A DNA stretch of 64,000 nt from CAIVVT01 sp963823095 (GCA_963823095.1 CAWGKI010000049.1:62001-126000); one strand, 5' to 3'; counted from the stretch's first letter, positions 1 through 8,219 are shown. Numbers and translations: made by a program. The notes: generated by a model not told the origin, from the letters alone.

Positions 1-1077
1 AATTCCAAATTCGCTTTTTTGTTGGCGCTGCCGGTGGCCTTCGTGTTGCCTGCTCTTGCGCAGGAGGGGTCTTACCCGGCGGAACAGCAGCAGGAGCCGC
101 CGCAGGCGCAAGCTCAGGGACAGTACCAGCAGCAATACCCGCAACAGTACCCGCAACAGCAGTACCCGCAACAATACCAGCCCATGCCGCAGCAGAGATC
201 GCCAATTACGGCGCAGCGCGGAGGCTGGCATCGGTTCGATGAGCCCGACGCAGTGGCCCATCCAGCGCTGCCTCTACCACTGACCATCCCGGCCGGAACG
301 TGGATTAACGTGCGCGTGGATCAACCGCTGTCGAGCGATCACAACCGGCCCGGCGACGGGTGGACGGCGACGCTGACGCAGCCCGTGATCGTAAACGGAC
401 GCGTGATCGCCCAGCGTGGACAGACCGTAGGCGGCGTGGTGGCGGAGGCCCAAAAGGCCGGCCGCGCGAAGGGTACGTCCCGCCTGGGCCTGGACTTGAA
501 CGAACTGACCCTGGCCGACGGCCGCCAAATTCCGGTGACGAGCCGGTTGATGGAGTTCCGCGGCGGGACGTCTCATGGACGTGACGCCGTGGCCGTCGGC
601 ACCACCGTAGCCACTGGCGCGGCCATCGGCGCAGCCGTGAATGGCGGAGTCGGCGCCGGCGTTGGCGCCGCGGCTGGGGTAGTCGCGTCCACCATCGGCG
701 TGTTGCTGACGCGCGGCAAACCGACGGTCATCTATCCCGAGACGACGTTGACCTTCCGCCTCGAAGCGCCTTTCACTTTCAACATCGATAACGAAGCATC
801 CCTGCGCGCCTTCGCGCCGGTCCAGATGGACGACTACAGGCAGCCCGCACTGCGCAATCGCATGGTGCAATCGGCTCCCGCGCCGGGATACTATGCTCCG
901 TACCCCTATTACTCGCCGTACTACTACTCGCCCTACTACTATGGGCCCGGCCTTGGTCTTTACTTCGGATCGGGCTGGGGCTACGGCGGTTGGGGCTATG
1001 GCGGCTGGGGTGGCGGCGGATGGGGACGCGGCGGTGGCTGGGGACGCGGCGGAGGGGGCCGCGGCGGACACCGCTAG
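1..1077 (+). CDS. Secreted Gln-rich / Gly-Tyr-rich protein, 5'-truncated
   Basis: The reading frame is open from base 1, so the true start lies upstream; the TTG at 19 is only the first possible start inside the window. The first visible residues are a hydrophobic signal-peptide core ending near ALAQ. A Gln/Pro/Tyr low-complexity stretch (QQYPQQ repeats) follows. The middle resembles a small beta domain, then comes a Gly/Ala zipper (about bases 590-705) that could insert in or span a membrane. The last ~60 residues are Tyr/Pro-rich and then Gly/Trp/Arg-rich. I recognise no enzyme domain. It probably acts at or outside the envelope. A hairpin terminator follows at 1132. Confidence 0.7.
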   Translation, partial: NSKFAFLLALPVAFVLPALAQEGSYPAEQQQEPPQAQAQGQYQQQYPQQYPQQQYPQQYQPMPQQRSPITAQRGGWHRFDEPDAVAHPALPLPLTIPAGTWINVRVDQPLSSDHNRPGDGWTATLTQPVIVNGRVIAQRGQTVGGVVAEAQKAGRAKGTSRLGLDLNELTLADGRQIPVTSRLMEFRGGTSHGRDAVAVGTTVATGAAIGAAVNGGVGAGVGAAAGVVASTIGVLLTRGKPTVIYPETTLTFRLEAPFTFNIDNEASLRAFAPVQMDDYRQPALRNRMVQSAPAPGYYAPYPYYSPYYYSPYYYGPGLGLYFGSGWGYGGWGYGGWGGGGWGRGGGWGRGGGGRGGHR

Positions 1078-1131
1078 AAGTAACGCTCCCACTCGGTTCG
1101 CCGCCAGTCGATCGAGTCGACCATAAAGCTT

Positions 1132-1182
1132 ACGGGCCGGTTTCCAGGTCGAAGGACCAGGAGACCGGCCCGTTTCGCTTTT
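1132..1182 (+). terminator. Hairpin terminator after the secreted Gln/Gly-rich gene
   Basis: Arms ACGGGCCGGT (1132-1141) and ACCGGCCCGT (1164-1173) are perfectly complementary. The T-rich tail TTCGCTTTTC follows on the plus strand. The position 55 bp after the stop fits a rho-independent terminator for the first gene. Confidence 0.65.
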
Positions 1183-1214
1183 CATCTCATGGATGCGGCG
1201 TCGAGCGTGGGGGC

Positions 1215-1574
1215 TCACTCCTTTCGGCTCTGCGCCGCATCCCGGCGTTCCAGTCCACGCGGATCGAAAAGATGGCGTGGCCGGAACCCCTGCCGGCTCC
1301 AACGGGACTTGTTCGCCAGTTCGATTCGCAGGGCAAAGCCAAAGTCCGGTTCGTGGCGGCACTCGCGGACCGCGGCGTCGAACACGCCGCGCGGTGTGCG
1401 AAGCCGCACCGCCGTTCCAGACGGCAGCCCAACATCCAGGACGAGGCTTGCGCCTTTCGCCGAAATCCCCTCGATGTTGGCTATTTCGAGATGGGGCTCC
1501 CCGCGTGAGTCAACCCAGCGGACCTCGACCAGGTCCGCGCACAGCATGCGGTTCTCCGACCGGTGTTCTTTCAT
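1215..1574 (-). CDS. PilZ-like domain protein
   Basis: A small protein of about 119 residues from the ATG at 1574. It starts MKEHRSENR and has the layout of short acidobacterial PilZ-like proteins: an Arg-containing N-terminus, then alternating beta strands with ISAKGASLVLDV and LPSGTAVRLRTP. In PilZ domains this region binds cyclic di-GMP; the expected RxxxR and [D/N]xSxxG elements are only partly matched here (RSENR; IEGISAKG). The frame continues upstream to 1721, but that part overlaps the deformylase gene and reads as basic non-protein sequence, so the internal ATG is preferred. A diguanylate cyclase lies at 57772. The assignment is by pattern only. Confidence 0.6.
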   Translation of the reverse strand: MKEHRSENRMLCADLVEVRWVDSRGEPHLEIANIEGISAKGASLVLDVGLPSGTAVRLRTPRGVFDAAVRECRHEPDFGFALRIELANKSRWSRQGFRPRHLFDPRGLERRDAAQSRKE

Positions 1575-1635
1575 ACGTGCGTAATTCACATATCGGATCG
1601 CGACCTGCGATCTTGAGCTTGGATGAGATGTGCGC

Positions 1636-2139
1636 TTACGCCGGACGATTCTGCCGGAACCATTCCTCACGGGTGCAGAGGCTGTTGCGGTCGAGCGCGC
1701 GATCCACGGCCAGCACGCCATCGAGGTGATCCATCTCGTGCTGGATCAGTTCCGCCAGCGCTCCGGCCGCCTCGATGATCGCCGTGGAGCCGTCCCGATT
1801 CTCATGTGTCAACCAGACGCCGGTGTGCCGCTGCAGACGCACCATCAGGTCCGGGAAGGAGAAGCAATCGTCCCAGAGCTCGAAGAAATCCGGGCTGCGC
1901 CAGGTGAATTCGGGATTGATGAGTTCGTACCGCACGCCATCCACATGCATGAAAATGACGCGGGCCGCGGCGCCGATCTGAATCGCGCTGATGGCACGGC
2001 CAAAGCCATGGGTCCGGCGGAATTCGGCGAGCGTGTCTTCGAGATCACGAAGAACCTCTCCGGCAGTTCGTGGGGCAACGGGCAGAGAGACGGACCGTAG
2101 CAGCGGGTCGCCGAGTTGCAGAATCCTACGCGCCGCCAT
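1636..2139 (-). CDS. def: Peptide deformylase (divergent second type)
   Basis: Removes the formyl group from the N-terminal methionine of new proteins; a metal-dependent cytosolic hydrolase. All three family motifs are present. Motif 1 is GFGRAISAIQIG (residues 45-56; canonical GxGLAAxQIG). Motif 2 is DDCFSFP with the metal-ligand Cys92, where most deformylases have EGCLS. Motif 3 is QHEMDHLDG with His134, Glu135 and His138. The length of 167 residues is normal. The changed motif 2 marks a divergent subtype, so the substrate could differ from a housekeeping deformylase. The ATG at 2139 opens directly onto the family N-terminus (ILQLGDPLLR). Confidence 0.88.
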   Translation of the reverse strand: MAARRILQLGDPLLRSVSLPVAPRTAGEVLRDLEDTLAEFRRTHGFGRAISAIQIGAAARVIFMHVDGVRYELINPEFTWRSPDFFELWDDCFSFPDLMVRLQRHTGVWLTHENRDGSTAIIEAAGALAELIQHEMDHLDGVLAVDRALDRNSLCTREEWFRQNRPA

Positions 2140-2170
2140 GGGGCAATGGTACCAATCTGCGAACCACGCC

Positions 2171-2380
2171 TTGTGAGGCAGGCTTAAGCCGGGTGTGCGA
2201 CAAAGAAGTGGAACCGCTGGTCAGCGCAGTGGGGCAGGATGGCATCCTTCGCGGCGGTCGCCTTCCGCCGCCGTCTCGCGCTAACGTGCCAGTTACTTGG
2301 CCGATTGCCAATCGGCCGCAGGTTGGCAACCTGCCCCACACTTGCATTTGCCACCAGTCCTGAAAATGTAGAAAGTCGAG
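2171..2380. repeat. Dispersed intergenic element, copy 1, interrupted by a palindrome chain
   Basis: The 309-bp spacer 2140-2448 has no gene. Its left edge TGTGAGGCAGGCT (2172-2184) and its right part (2336-2380, containing TTGCATTTGCC and GTCCTGAA) both recur close together at 12346-12408. Here the two parts are separated by the palindrome chain at 2229-2339; in the other copy they are nearly adjacent. This suggests that the hairpin element entered an older repeat. Confidence 0.55.
2229..2339. repeat. Modular palindrome chain (GGC/GCC-loop class)
   Basis: Outer arms GTGGGGCAGG (2229-2238) and CCTGCCCCAC (2330-2339) enclose short hairpins: AGGAT-GGC-ATCCT, GGCGG-N7-CCGCC, GGCCGATT-GCC-AATCGGCC and AGGTT-GGC-AACCT. 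Most modules turn on a three-base loop. It lies between the deformylase gene and the end of the ABC permease gene. A related element is at 56642. Confidence 0.8.
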
Positions 2381-2448
2381 CGACTGGTTGAAATCAGTCC
2401 GCGGCCTTAAGTCTGATGGCAACACGCAGGCGGCTTTAGGCTGGCCCG

Positions 2449-4251
2449 CTACTTCTTGCCGATGAGTTCGACGCGATTGACCTTCTCGCCGTGGAAGAAC
2501 ACTTCGACGATCCTCTCGGTTGCGGCGATATCCTCCAGGGGATTGCCCTCCACCAGTACGAGCGACGCATCGCCACCGAGCTGAAGGCGCCCGGCCTTGT
2601 CCGCCACGCCGAGACACGCGGCGGCGTCGGTGGTGGCCGCACGTAACGCGTCCAAAGGCGTCAAGCCGGCCTTCACCATCAGTTGCAGTTCGTGGTGCAG
2701 CATGGGCCCGTGGACCAGCAGCGTCGTACCGCTGAGCGTCGCGGCAGCGACTTTCGTCCCGCTGACGTGAGCCGCGAGCAAACCCTGCATCCCCGCTTCG
2801 AGCGTTGGCGTCTGGGGATCGCGAGCCAGTGGCCTGCGGTACGCCTCCTCGATCCGGTTGAGCAATTCGCGCGGTGTCACCTGCTCGGCGAGAGAGCCCT
2901 TCAGCAAGTCGAGTTTCGCCGTTTCCCTGTCCGAAGCCGCCTGAAGGAAGGAAAGACGGGACATCGGGCAGGCGCCTTGTCCCGTCTGGGTCGGCGCTTG
3001 CCAGATCGCCGCTCCAAGCTTCTCTCCAGAGGCGAACCGCGCCTCCAGCGTCTGGATGACCTTGGCGGGCAGCGCGATGTTGCCTACGCCCACCACTCCC
3101 GAATAGAGGTAAGCCGGCAGAGCGTGCTCGGCTGTGGCAATAGTCTCGGCGGATGAACTCGGCTGCAGCCCTGCATCCATGGGGAGCACCACAGCCGCAT
3201 CGATCAGTCCCGGCAGAATGGTCTTGCCGGCGGCGGCGATTTCCGTCGCGTTGAGCGTTTTTGCCAGCGGCGCTTCGCCTTCGTATATCAGTTCGATCTT
3301 GCCGCGCCTCACCAGCAGCGAGGCGCGTTCGATCACGCGGTCTCCCGTGAAGACTCGCGCGTCCCGAATCAGCCAGGATTGGCTCTGCCGCGCCTCGCGC
3401 GCGAGAATCTGGGCCTTCTTGAGATTGCCTCGGTCGTGGGTCTGCCAGATCCCGGTAATGACGAAGGGAGCGAGCGCGGCCACCACCCATAGCTTCGCCG
3501 CAGGCTTCAGGCGATCTTCTTTTTCCCAGCGGAACAACTTGAAGCAGACGAAGAGCGAAACCACCGCGGTGGCGAGCAGCGCGACGACGGCCGTCATGTT
3601 CTGCGTAATCGATTCGCCCCGCAGCAGGATGCCCTGCATGCCGAGTGTCAGATGCGTCGAGGGCAGATACTGCGCCACTACCTGCAGCCAGTCCGGCATC
3701 ATCGTCAACGGAATGGTCGCGCCGCTCAGCATCAGCATGGGCAGGTAGAGCAATTGGACGATGACCTGGCTCTCCTGCATCGAGTTCACAACGGAGGCGA
3801 TGATGAGGCCCATGGCGCGGAAGGCCACGACGCCGATGCTGAGGAAAACCAGCAGCGAGATCGGGCTGCGCGGCATCGGCATGGCGTAGCGGAAATGCAG
3901 AATCCCGAGGAAGAGCGCGAGCGCCGGAAGGAACACGATCCAGCCTGTGACGATGGAGCTGACCAGGACCGGTCCGGGCGTAATCGGCGCGACTTTGAAG
4001 CGCCTCAGAATGCCGATCTCGCGCTCCATCACGGCGCTCATGCCCGCGCCGAAGAAACCGGTGCCGAGCACGTTCAGCGTGAGCACCAGCGCGAAGACTT
4101 GAGTGGCCGCGCCGGGGCTCTGCGCCGCGCCCATGAACTCGCCAAAACCAAAGAGGAAAACCAGCGGGAGCAGGTAATTGAAGAAGATGACGAGCCGCTC
4201 GCGAAACGTCAGCCTCAGCGTGGTCCGAATGTAGGCAATATAGGTTTTCAT
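2449..4251 (-). CDS. ABC-2 type permease fused to a degenerate amidohydrolase domain
   Basis: 600 residues. Residues 1 to about 240 form an ABC-2 (drug/polysaccharide exporter) permease with about six membrane segments and the typical MEREIGILRRFKVAPI loop (75-90). An extra membrane segment (253-270) links to residues 290-600, which match the amidohydrolase superfamily: WLIRDARVFTGD, then AGKTILPGLIDA (341-352), and near the end LTPLDALRAAT, GRLQLGGDASLVLVEGNPLEDI. The HxH metal motif that normally follows PGLID is absent (AVVLPM instead), so catalysis in the usual metal-dependent way is unlikely. The C-terminal domain is probably extracytoplasmic if the topology is even. It lies 19 bp behind its ATPase gene, so the two should form one exporter. 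Confidence 0.88.
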   Translation of the reverse strand: MKTYIAYIRTTLRLTFRERLVIFFNYLLPLVFLFGFGEFMGAAQSPGAATQVFALVLTLNVLGTGFFGAGMSAVMEREIGILRRFKVAPITPGPVLVSSIVTGWIVFLPALALFLGILHFRYAMPMPRSPISLLVFLSIGVVAFRAMGLIIASVVNSMQESQVIVQLLYLPMLMLSGATIPLTMMPDWLQVVAQYLPSTHLTLGMQGILLRGESITQNMTAVVALLATAVVSLFVCFKLFRWEKEDRLKPAAKLWVVAALAPFVITGIWQTHDRGNLKKAQILAREARQSQSWLIRDARVFTGDRVIERASLLVRRGKIELIYEGEAPLAKTLNATEIAAAGKTILPGLIDAAVVLPMDAGLQPSSSAETIATAEHALPAYLYSGVVGVGNIALPAKVIQTLEARFASGEKLGAAIWQAPTQTGQGACPMSRLSFLQAASDRETAKLDLLKGSLAEQVTPRELLNRIEEAYRRPLARDPQTPTLEAGMQGLLAAHVSGTKVAAATLSGTTLLVHGPMLHHELQLMVKAGLTPLDALRAATTDAAACLGVADKAGRLQLGGDASLVLVEGNPLEDIAATERIVEVFFHGEKVNRVELIGKK

Positions 4252-4270
4252 GCGCGCTGTTTGAACTCGC

Positions 4271-5200
4271 TCAGTCCCGAAGGGTCTTGCCCGTCAATTG
4301 AATGAAGACATCTTCCAGCGTCGGCCGCTTGATGTGAATGTCGGAGAGCCCGCATCCGCAAGCGTCCACCCACTTCACCAGGTCCACCACGGCGCGCGCC
4401 GGGTTCTCCGTCGCCGCGGCAAGCGAGATGCGTTCGTCGTCGAATGTGATCTGGTCATCCTGCGGCCAATTGGGAGGCAGACCTTCGGGCAGAGGATTCT
4501 CGCACACAATTTCGACGCGGCTCTTGCCGATGATCCGCTCCTGCAAATCGCGCGGCGTGCCGTGCGCGACGATTCTGCCTTCGTCCACAATGGCCACGCG
4601 ATCGCACAGCCGCTCGGCCTCTTCGATGTAGTGCGTGGTCAGTACGATGGTGGTCTTGCGATCACGCAGTTCTTCGATCAGCGCGTGAATTTCGCGGCGA
4701 ATCTGCGGGTCCAGGCCCGTGGTCGGCTCGTCGAGGAAAACGATATCCGGTTCGTTGACCATGGCCAGCGCAATGGCGAGCCGCTGCTTCTGGCCGCCGC
4801 TCAGCGTCTTGTATTGCGCTTTGCGCTTTTCCCAAAGCTGAAGCCGTTTGAGCAGGGCGGGCTGGTCCGCGCAGCGCGAATAGAAAGCTCCGAAGAGTTC
4901 CAGCGACTCTTCGACCGTGATCTTCTCGCGCATCACCGTCGCCTGCAGGCAGACACCGATGCGGTCCTTCACGGCCATCGTCTCGTTCTCCGGATCGAAG
5001 CCGAGAATCTTCACTTCGCCCGAGGTGCGGGGCCGCAACCCTTCCAGGATTTCAACGGTGGTTGTCTTGCCGGCGCCGTTCGGCCCGAGCAGCCCGAACA
5101 CTTCTCCGCGCGCGACGTGGAAGTCGATGCCGCGCACGGCCTTCACGTCGCCGTAGGTCTTCGTCAAGCCCGAAACCGAAATTGCCAGATCCTGTTCCAT
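4271..5200 (-). CDS. ABC transporter ATP-binding protein (ABC-2/DrrA-like exporter)
   Basis: Cytoplasmic ATPase of 309 residues that drives the permease encoded next. Walker A is GPNGAGKTT (39-47), the Q-loop lies near residue 86 (CLQATV), the signature is LSGGQ (133-137), and Walker B is IVFLDEPTTGLD (Glu158), followed by the switch His in LTTHY. The C-terminal ~70 residues are the usual DrrA-type extension. It is the first gene of a two-gene minus-strand operon. The substrate cannot be told from sequence; antibiotic or lipid export is the common role of this class. Confidence 0.93.
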   Translation of the reverse strand: MEQDLAISVSGLTKTYGDVKAVRGIDFHVARGEVFGLLGPNGAGKTTTVEILEGLRPRTSGEVKILGFDPENETMAVKDRIGVCLQATVMREKITVEESLELFGAFYSRCADQPALLKRLQLWEKRKAQYKTLSGGQKQRLAIALAMVNEPDIVFLDEPTTGLDPQIRREIHALIEELRDRKTTIVLTTHYIEEAERLCDRVAIVDEGRIVAHGTPRDLQERIIGKSRVEIVCENPLPEGLPPNWPQDDQITFDDERISLAAATENPARAVVDLVKWVDACGCGLSDIHIKRPTLEDVFIQLTGKTLRD

Positions 5201-5235
5201 GCACCCTCTGCTTCACCGAACAAACCTGCCATCCG

Positions 5236-5361
5236 TTGTGGCGCACCCTTGTGGCGCACGCTTGTGGCGCACGCTTCAGCGTGCAGCGTCGACATTTATG
5301 TCGACGTTCTGCAAATGGCGGCATGAATGCCGCCACGGCACGCTGAAGCGCGCGCCACAAG
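5236..5361. repeat. Modular palindrome chain (two-base-loop class) with 13-bp tandem repeats
   Basis: Starts with three tandem 13-bp units beginning TTGTGGCGCA (5236, 5249, 5262). Then come perfect hairpins GCACGCT-TC-AGCGTGC, CGTCGACAT-TT-ATGTCGACG and TGGCGGCAT-GA-ATGCCGCCA. A closing arm GCACGCTGAAGCGCGCGCC (5338-5356) pairs back to the first module. It occupies most of the spacer between the ABC operon promoter side and the end of the PfpI-like gene. The same class is found at 11276-11373. Confidence 0.85.
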
Positions 5362-5402
5362 GCTCCGTCGAACGTCACAGTCTGTGGGCGCGACGGAATT
5401 TC

Positions 5403-5939
5403 CTATTGTGCCGCCAGCACCGCTATCGATGCGCGCATGAACGCCGGCAGATCGTCCGGCTTTCTGGATGACACCAGATTCTTGTCCACCACCACTTCGC
5501 TGTCTTCCCACAGGCCGCCGGCGTTTTGAACGTCGACGCGAATGGCGAAGAAGCTCGTGCAATGCCTGCCTCGCAACACGTCGGCGGAGCAGCAGCACCA
5601 CAGGCCGTGGCAGATGGCCGCGACGAGTTTGCCGCGCCGGTCGATCTCCGCGATGAACTCGTTGGCTTGCGGGTTGCGGCGAATGAAATCGGGCGCGAAG
5701 CCGCCCGGAGCGACGACACCGTCGTAATCGCTCGCGTTGAGTTCGCCGTAACTCTTCGAGGTAACTGCCGGATAGCCGGTCTTGCTGGGATAGCTCTTGC
5801 CCGCCTCGGCGCCTACGAAATGCACTTCGGCGCCCTCTTCGATCAGGCGGTAGTAGGGGTACCAGACTTCCATCTCCTGGTAGAGTTGGTCGACGAAAAC
5901 GGCGATGCGTTTGCCCTTCAATTTCGGTTCGGGTTGCAT
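5403..5939 (-). CDS. DJ-1/PfpI family protein (type 1 glutamine amidotransferase-like)
   Basis: 178 residues, a single DJ-1/PfpI domain. The nucleophile elbow is AAICHG, with Cys110 followed by His111, and the acidic partner is in the N-terminal QEME segment (about 22-24). The end NLVSSRKPDDLPAFMRA is diagnostic of the PfpI/YhbO subgroup. These proteins are described as proteases, deglycases or glyoxalases of the cytosol; the exact reaction is debated. The run CWCCC-like cysteines just after the nucleophile (LWCCCSAD) are unusual, since most members have hydrophobic residues there. It ends in the same spacer as the palindrome chain. Confidence 0.88.
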   Translation of the reverse strand: MQPEPKLKGKRIAVFVDQLYQEMEVWYPYYRLIEEGAEVHFVGAEAGKSYPSKTGYPAVTSKSYGELNASDYDGVVAPGGFAPDFIRRNPQANEFIAEIDRRGKLVAAICHGLWCCCSADVLRGRHCTSFFAIRVDVQNAGGLWEDSEVVVDKNLVSSRKPDDLPAFMRASIAVLAAQ

Positions 5940-5943
5940 GGTG

Positions 5944-6825
5944 TCAGTTTACTTCGTTCCCGTATAGGTTTCCCCGTCCGAGGCGCTCGTAGTGGCGATA
6001 GAGGATCGCCGCGACAGCGGGAATCGGGTTCACGGCGTCGGGTAACAGAGAGGTCATCACGGCAAACGCGAACGGTCGATTCTTGAGCATCACGATGCCG
6101 CCTTCGGTGTAGACGCCGCCGATCTCGCCGGTCTTAGATGCCACCTCGACATCGTCGGTGATGGTCGCCCGGAAGGCGCCCTTTACGCGCTTCATGATGC
6201 TGAGGATCTCGCGGCAGTCTTCCGGAGCGGCGGCTTCGCCGCGCCAGAGCATGGCCATCAATCTGGCCATGTCGTTTGGCGTCGAGACGTTCTCGCGATC
6301 GGCGCGCGCCGCGGCCGAATCCATCATCACTCGCTGCAGTCGTGTGTGCGCGAGTCCGAGCGACTGCATCGTTGCGTTGACCTTCTCCATTCCCGCCAGC
6401 GCGATCATGCGGTTCGTCGCCGTGTTGTCACTGTCGACGATCATCTTCACGATCAGTTCGCGCACGGTCAGCGTTACCGGCCCTTTGGCCAGTGCGTCTT
6501 GCAGATACCCGCTGCCATTGACCGCGTGCTTAGTCTGGAGCGTGATCTTGTCGTCCATTTTGAAGGCGCCTTCCCGCTTTGCCCGCATCAACTGCACGAG
6601 CAGCGGCACCTTGATCAGGCTGGCTGTAGCCGACTCGGTCTTGGCGTGATACTCCAACGTCTCGCCTGTAGTCAGGTCGATGGCAGCGACGCCCAACACG
6701 CCATCAATCGTCCGATCCACTTCGGCGATCCGCGCGAGCGTCTTCTCTCCGTAGAGCTGAGCAACGGTTTGCGCGGAACACGCGATCGTCACCGCGAAAC
6801 AGAGCGGAAGGAGCGGCTTTGGCAT
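5944..6825 (-). CDS. Class A beta-lactamase-like serine hydrolase
   Basis: 293 residues from the ATG at 6825, with a signal peptide ending near ACSAQ. The class A motifs are all visible: SLIK (Ser69, Lys72), SDN (132-134), an omega-loop Glu in RENVSTPND (Glu178) and KTG (231-233). This set is typical of the PER/CfxA-like branch that acylates and hydrolyses beta-lactams in the periplasm; a penicillin-binding role without resistance is also possible. A longer reading frame runs upstream to 7221, but that part is antisense to crcB, so it is rejected. Its start is only 25 bp from the crcB start on the other strand, implying a shared divergent promoter region. Confidence 0.88.
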   Translation of the reverse strand: MPKPLLPLCFAVTIACSAQTVAQLYGEKTLARIAEVDRTIDGVLGVAAIDLTTGETLEYHAKTESATASLIKVPLLVQLMRAKREGAFKMDDKITLQTKHAVNGSGYLQDALAKGPVTLTVRELIVKMIVDSDNTATNRMIALAGMEKVNATMQSLGLAHTRLQRVMMDSAAARADRENVSTPNDMARLMAMLWRGEAAAPEDCREILSIMKRVKGAFRATITDDVEVASKTGEIGGVYTEGGIVMLKNRPFAFAVMTSLLPDAVNPIPAVAAILYRHYERLGRGNLYGNEVN

Positions 6826-6850
6826 AATTACTAACGAGGATACCCAAGCA

Positions 6851-7249
6851 TTGACGGCAACGTGGAACTGGCTCGCCGTGGCGTGCGGCGCCGCGGCAGG
6901 CGGCGTGTTGAGATACTGGGTCGCGCTCTGGTTCGGCAGCCACACGTCTCCGGGGTTCCCCTGGGGGACGCTGTTCATCAACGTCACCGGATCGGCGTTC
7001 ATCGGTTTCTTCAGTACGCTGAGCGGCCCCGACGGACGCCTGTTGGTGTCGTCGCAAGTCAGACTCCTGGTAATGACAGGAGTGTGCGGCGGGTACACGA
7101 CCTTCTCCACTTTCAGCGTGGAAACGCTGCGGCTGATGCAGGACCGGCAATATGGCTCGGCGGCATTGAACGCCGTGGGGTCCGTGCTGCTATGCCTGCT
7201 GGGCGTCTGGCTCGGCCACACGCTTGCGGCGACGCTGAATCCTCGTTAG
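6851..7249 (+). CDS. crcB: Fluoride channel CrcB/Fluc
   Basis: 132 residues with four hydrophobic segments. It exports toxic fluoride across the inner membrane as a dual-topology dimer. Family marks are GGVLRYW near the start (Arg21), PWGTLFINVTGS with Asn44, and GVCGGYTTFSTFS (78-90) containing the Phe residues that line the pore. The start is a TTG at 6851 preceded by GAGGA at the right distance (about 6836-6840). It is followed two bases later by the DUF190 gene. No room exists for a fluoride riboswitch, since the divergent gene starts 25 bp away. Confidence 0.93.
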   Translation: MTATWNWLAVACGAAAGGVLRYWVALWFGSHTSPGFPWGTLFINVTGSAFIGFFSTLSGPDGRLLVSSQVRLLVMTGVCGGYTTFSTFSVETLRLMQDRQYGSAALNAVGSVLLCLLGVWLGHTLAATLNPR

Positions 7250-7274
7250 ATTGATCATGCCTGAGGAAAGAGCC

Positions 7275-7625
7275 ATGCAAGTTCCGCGCGACGCCGTTCT
7301 GCTGCGCATCTTCGTTGGCGAAAACGACCGGCTAGGCCATAAGCCGCTGTACGAAGCCATTGTGATGAAGGCCCGCGAAGAGCATCTTGCCGGGGCCACG
7401 GTGCTGCGAGGCCCGCTCGGCTTCGGCCACTCCAGCCGGATCCACACCACCAAGTTGCTCGAAATGTCGAGCGACCTGAGCTACGTGGTGGAGATCGTCG
7501 ACAAGGATGAGAAGATCCAGGCGTTTCTGCCGCTGCTCGATCAGATGATGATCGAAAGCTCGGGCAGCGGGCTGGTGACGCTGGAGCACGTGCAGGTGCT
7601 GCAATACGGACGCGTGAACAAGTAG
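7275..7625 (+). CDS. DUF190 family protein (CrcB-associated)
   Basis: 116 residues from the ATG at 7275. This start is chosen because GAGGAAAG (7263-7270) is a good ribosome-binding site for it; an upstream ATG (7257) and TTG (7251) stay in frame but have none. The protein is a compact alpha/beta domain (MQVPRDAVLLRIFVGENDR, GATVLRGPLGFG, SSDLSYVVEIVDKDEKI) of the DUF190 family, thought to be PII/CutA-like. DUF190 genes are often found beside crcB, so a link to fluoride handling is likely but the activity is unknown. Confidence 0.87.
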   Translation: MQVPRDAVLLRIFVGENDRLGHKPLYEAIVMKAREEHLAGATVLRGPLGFGHSSRIHTTKLLEMSSDLSYVVEIVDKDEKIQAFLPLLDQMMIESSGSGLVTLEHVQVLQYGRVNK

Positions 7626-7670
7626 AAGCGAGGGCGCCGACTCAATCGACGGCAACGCATTTCCAGCCCA

Positions 7671-8219
7671 CTACTGGGCTTTGTCGGGCTTCATGACGGC
7701 GATGAAGTCGAGGTTGCGGTAGAGCTGTTTGTAATCGAGCCCGCAGCCGATAACGAAGCGGTCGGGGATATCGAAGCAGCAGAAATCGACCTGTAAGGGC
7801 ACGATGCGGCGAGGCGTGCGGTCCAGCATAGTGCAGAGTGCGATGGAGTTCGGCCCGCGTCCGGCCAGGGTCTGCAGCAAATAGCGCGCGGTGAAGCCCG
7901 TGTCGACGATGTCTTCCACCAACAGGACGTCTTCACCCTCGATCGACTCATCGAGGTCCTTCGCGATCCGTACCACGCCCGGCGCGCCGCCCTGACCCGA
8001 AAAGCTCGAAATCGCCAGGAAATCGACCTTCACGGGAATCGTCAATTCACGAGCGAGCGCGGTAAGAAAGAACACCGAACCCTTCAAGACACCGATCATC
8101 TTGAGGTTGCCGTGGCGGTATCGGGTGGAGATCTCGGCGGCCACTTCTTTCAGCCGCTTGTCGACCTGCTCGCGGGTCAGCAGAACCCGCTCGATCATCG
8201 GCAGAGCCGGAGTCTTCAT
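7671..8219 (-). CDS. hpt: Hypoxanthine phosphoribosyltransferase
   Basis: 182 residues. Converts hypoxanthine or guanine plus PRPP into IMP or GMP (purine salvage, cytosol). The PRPP loop is VLLVEDIVDTGFT (98-110) with the acidic pair Glu102/Asp103. GVLKGSVFF (43-51) gives the PPi-binding loop, and FVIGCGLDY the C-terminal base-binding part. It starts two bases after the stop of the P-loop/nuclease-like gene, so translation is probably coupled. Confidence 0.94.
   Translation of the reverse strand: MKTPALPMIERVLLTREQVDKRLKEVAAEISTRYRHGNLKMIGVLKGSVFFLTALARELTIPVKVDFLAISSFSGQGGAPGVVRIAKDLDESIEGEDVLLVEDIVDTGFTARYLLQTLAGRGPNSIALCTMLDRTPRRIVPLQVDFCCFDIPDRFVIGCGLDYKQLYRNLDFIAVMKPDKAQ

Noticed and set aside
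274..1362. Long minus-strand open frame over the first gene
   Set aside because: It is the complement of a clear secreted protein with signal peptide and terminator, and shows no protein-family motif.
2126..3490. Minus-strand open frame of 454 codons inside the permease-amidohydrolase gene
   Set aside because: Out of frame with the conserved amidohydrolase motifs; Arg/Gly-rich shadow.
5236..5274. Tandem 13-bp repeat as possible CRISPR
   Set aside because: Units are contiguous without spacers and belong to the palindrome chain; no cas gene is near.
6826..6850. Fluoride riboswitch before crcB
   Set aside because: Only 25 bp separate the divergent starts and the crcB-motif is not visible.
5944..7221. 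425-codon version of the beta-lactamase
   Set aside because: The extra N-terminal 132 codons are antisense to crcB; the ATG at 6825 starts directly with a signal peptide.
7662..7682. Small hairpin AGCCCA-CTAC-TGGGCT as terminator for the DUF190 gene
   Set aside because: The stem is only six pairs and lies in the end of hpt; too weak to list as a feature.
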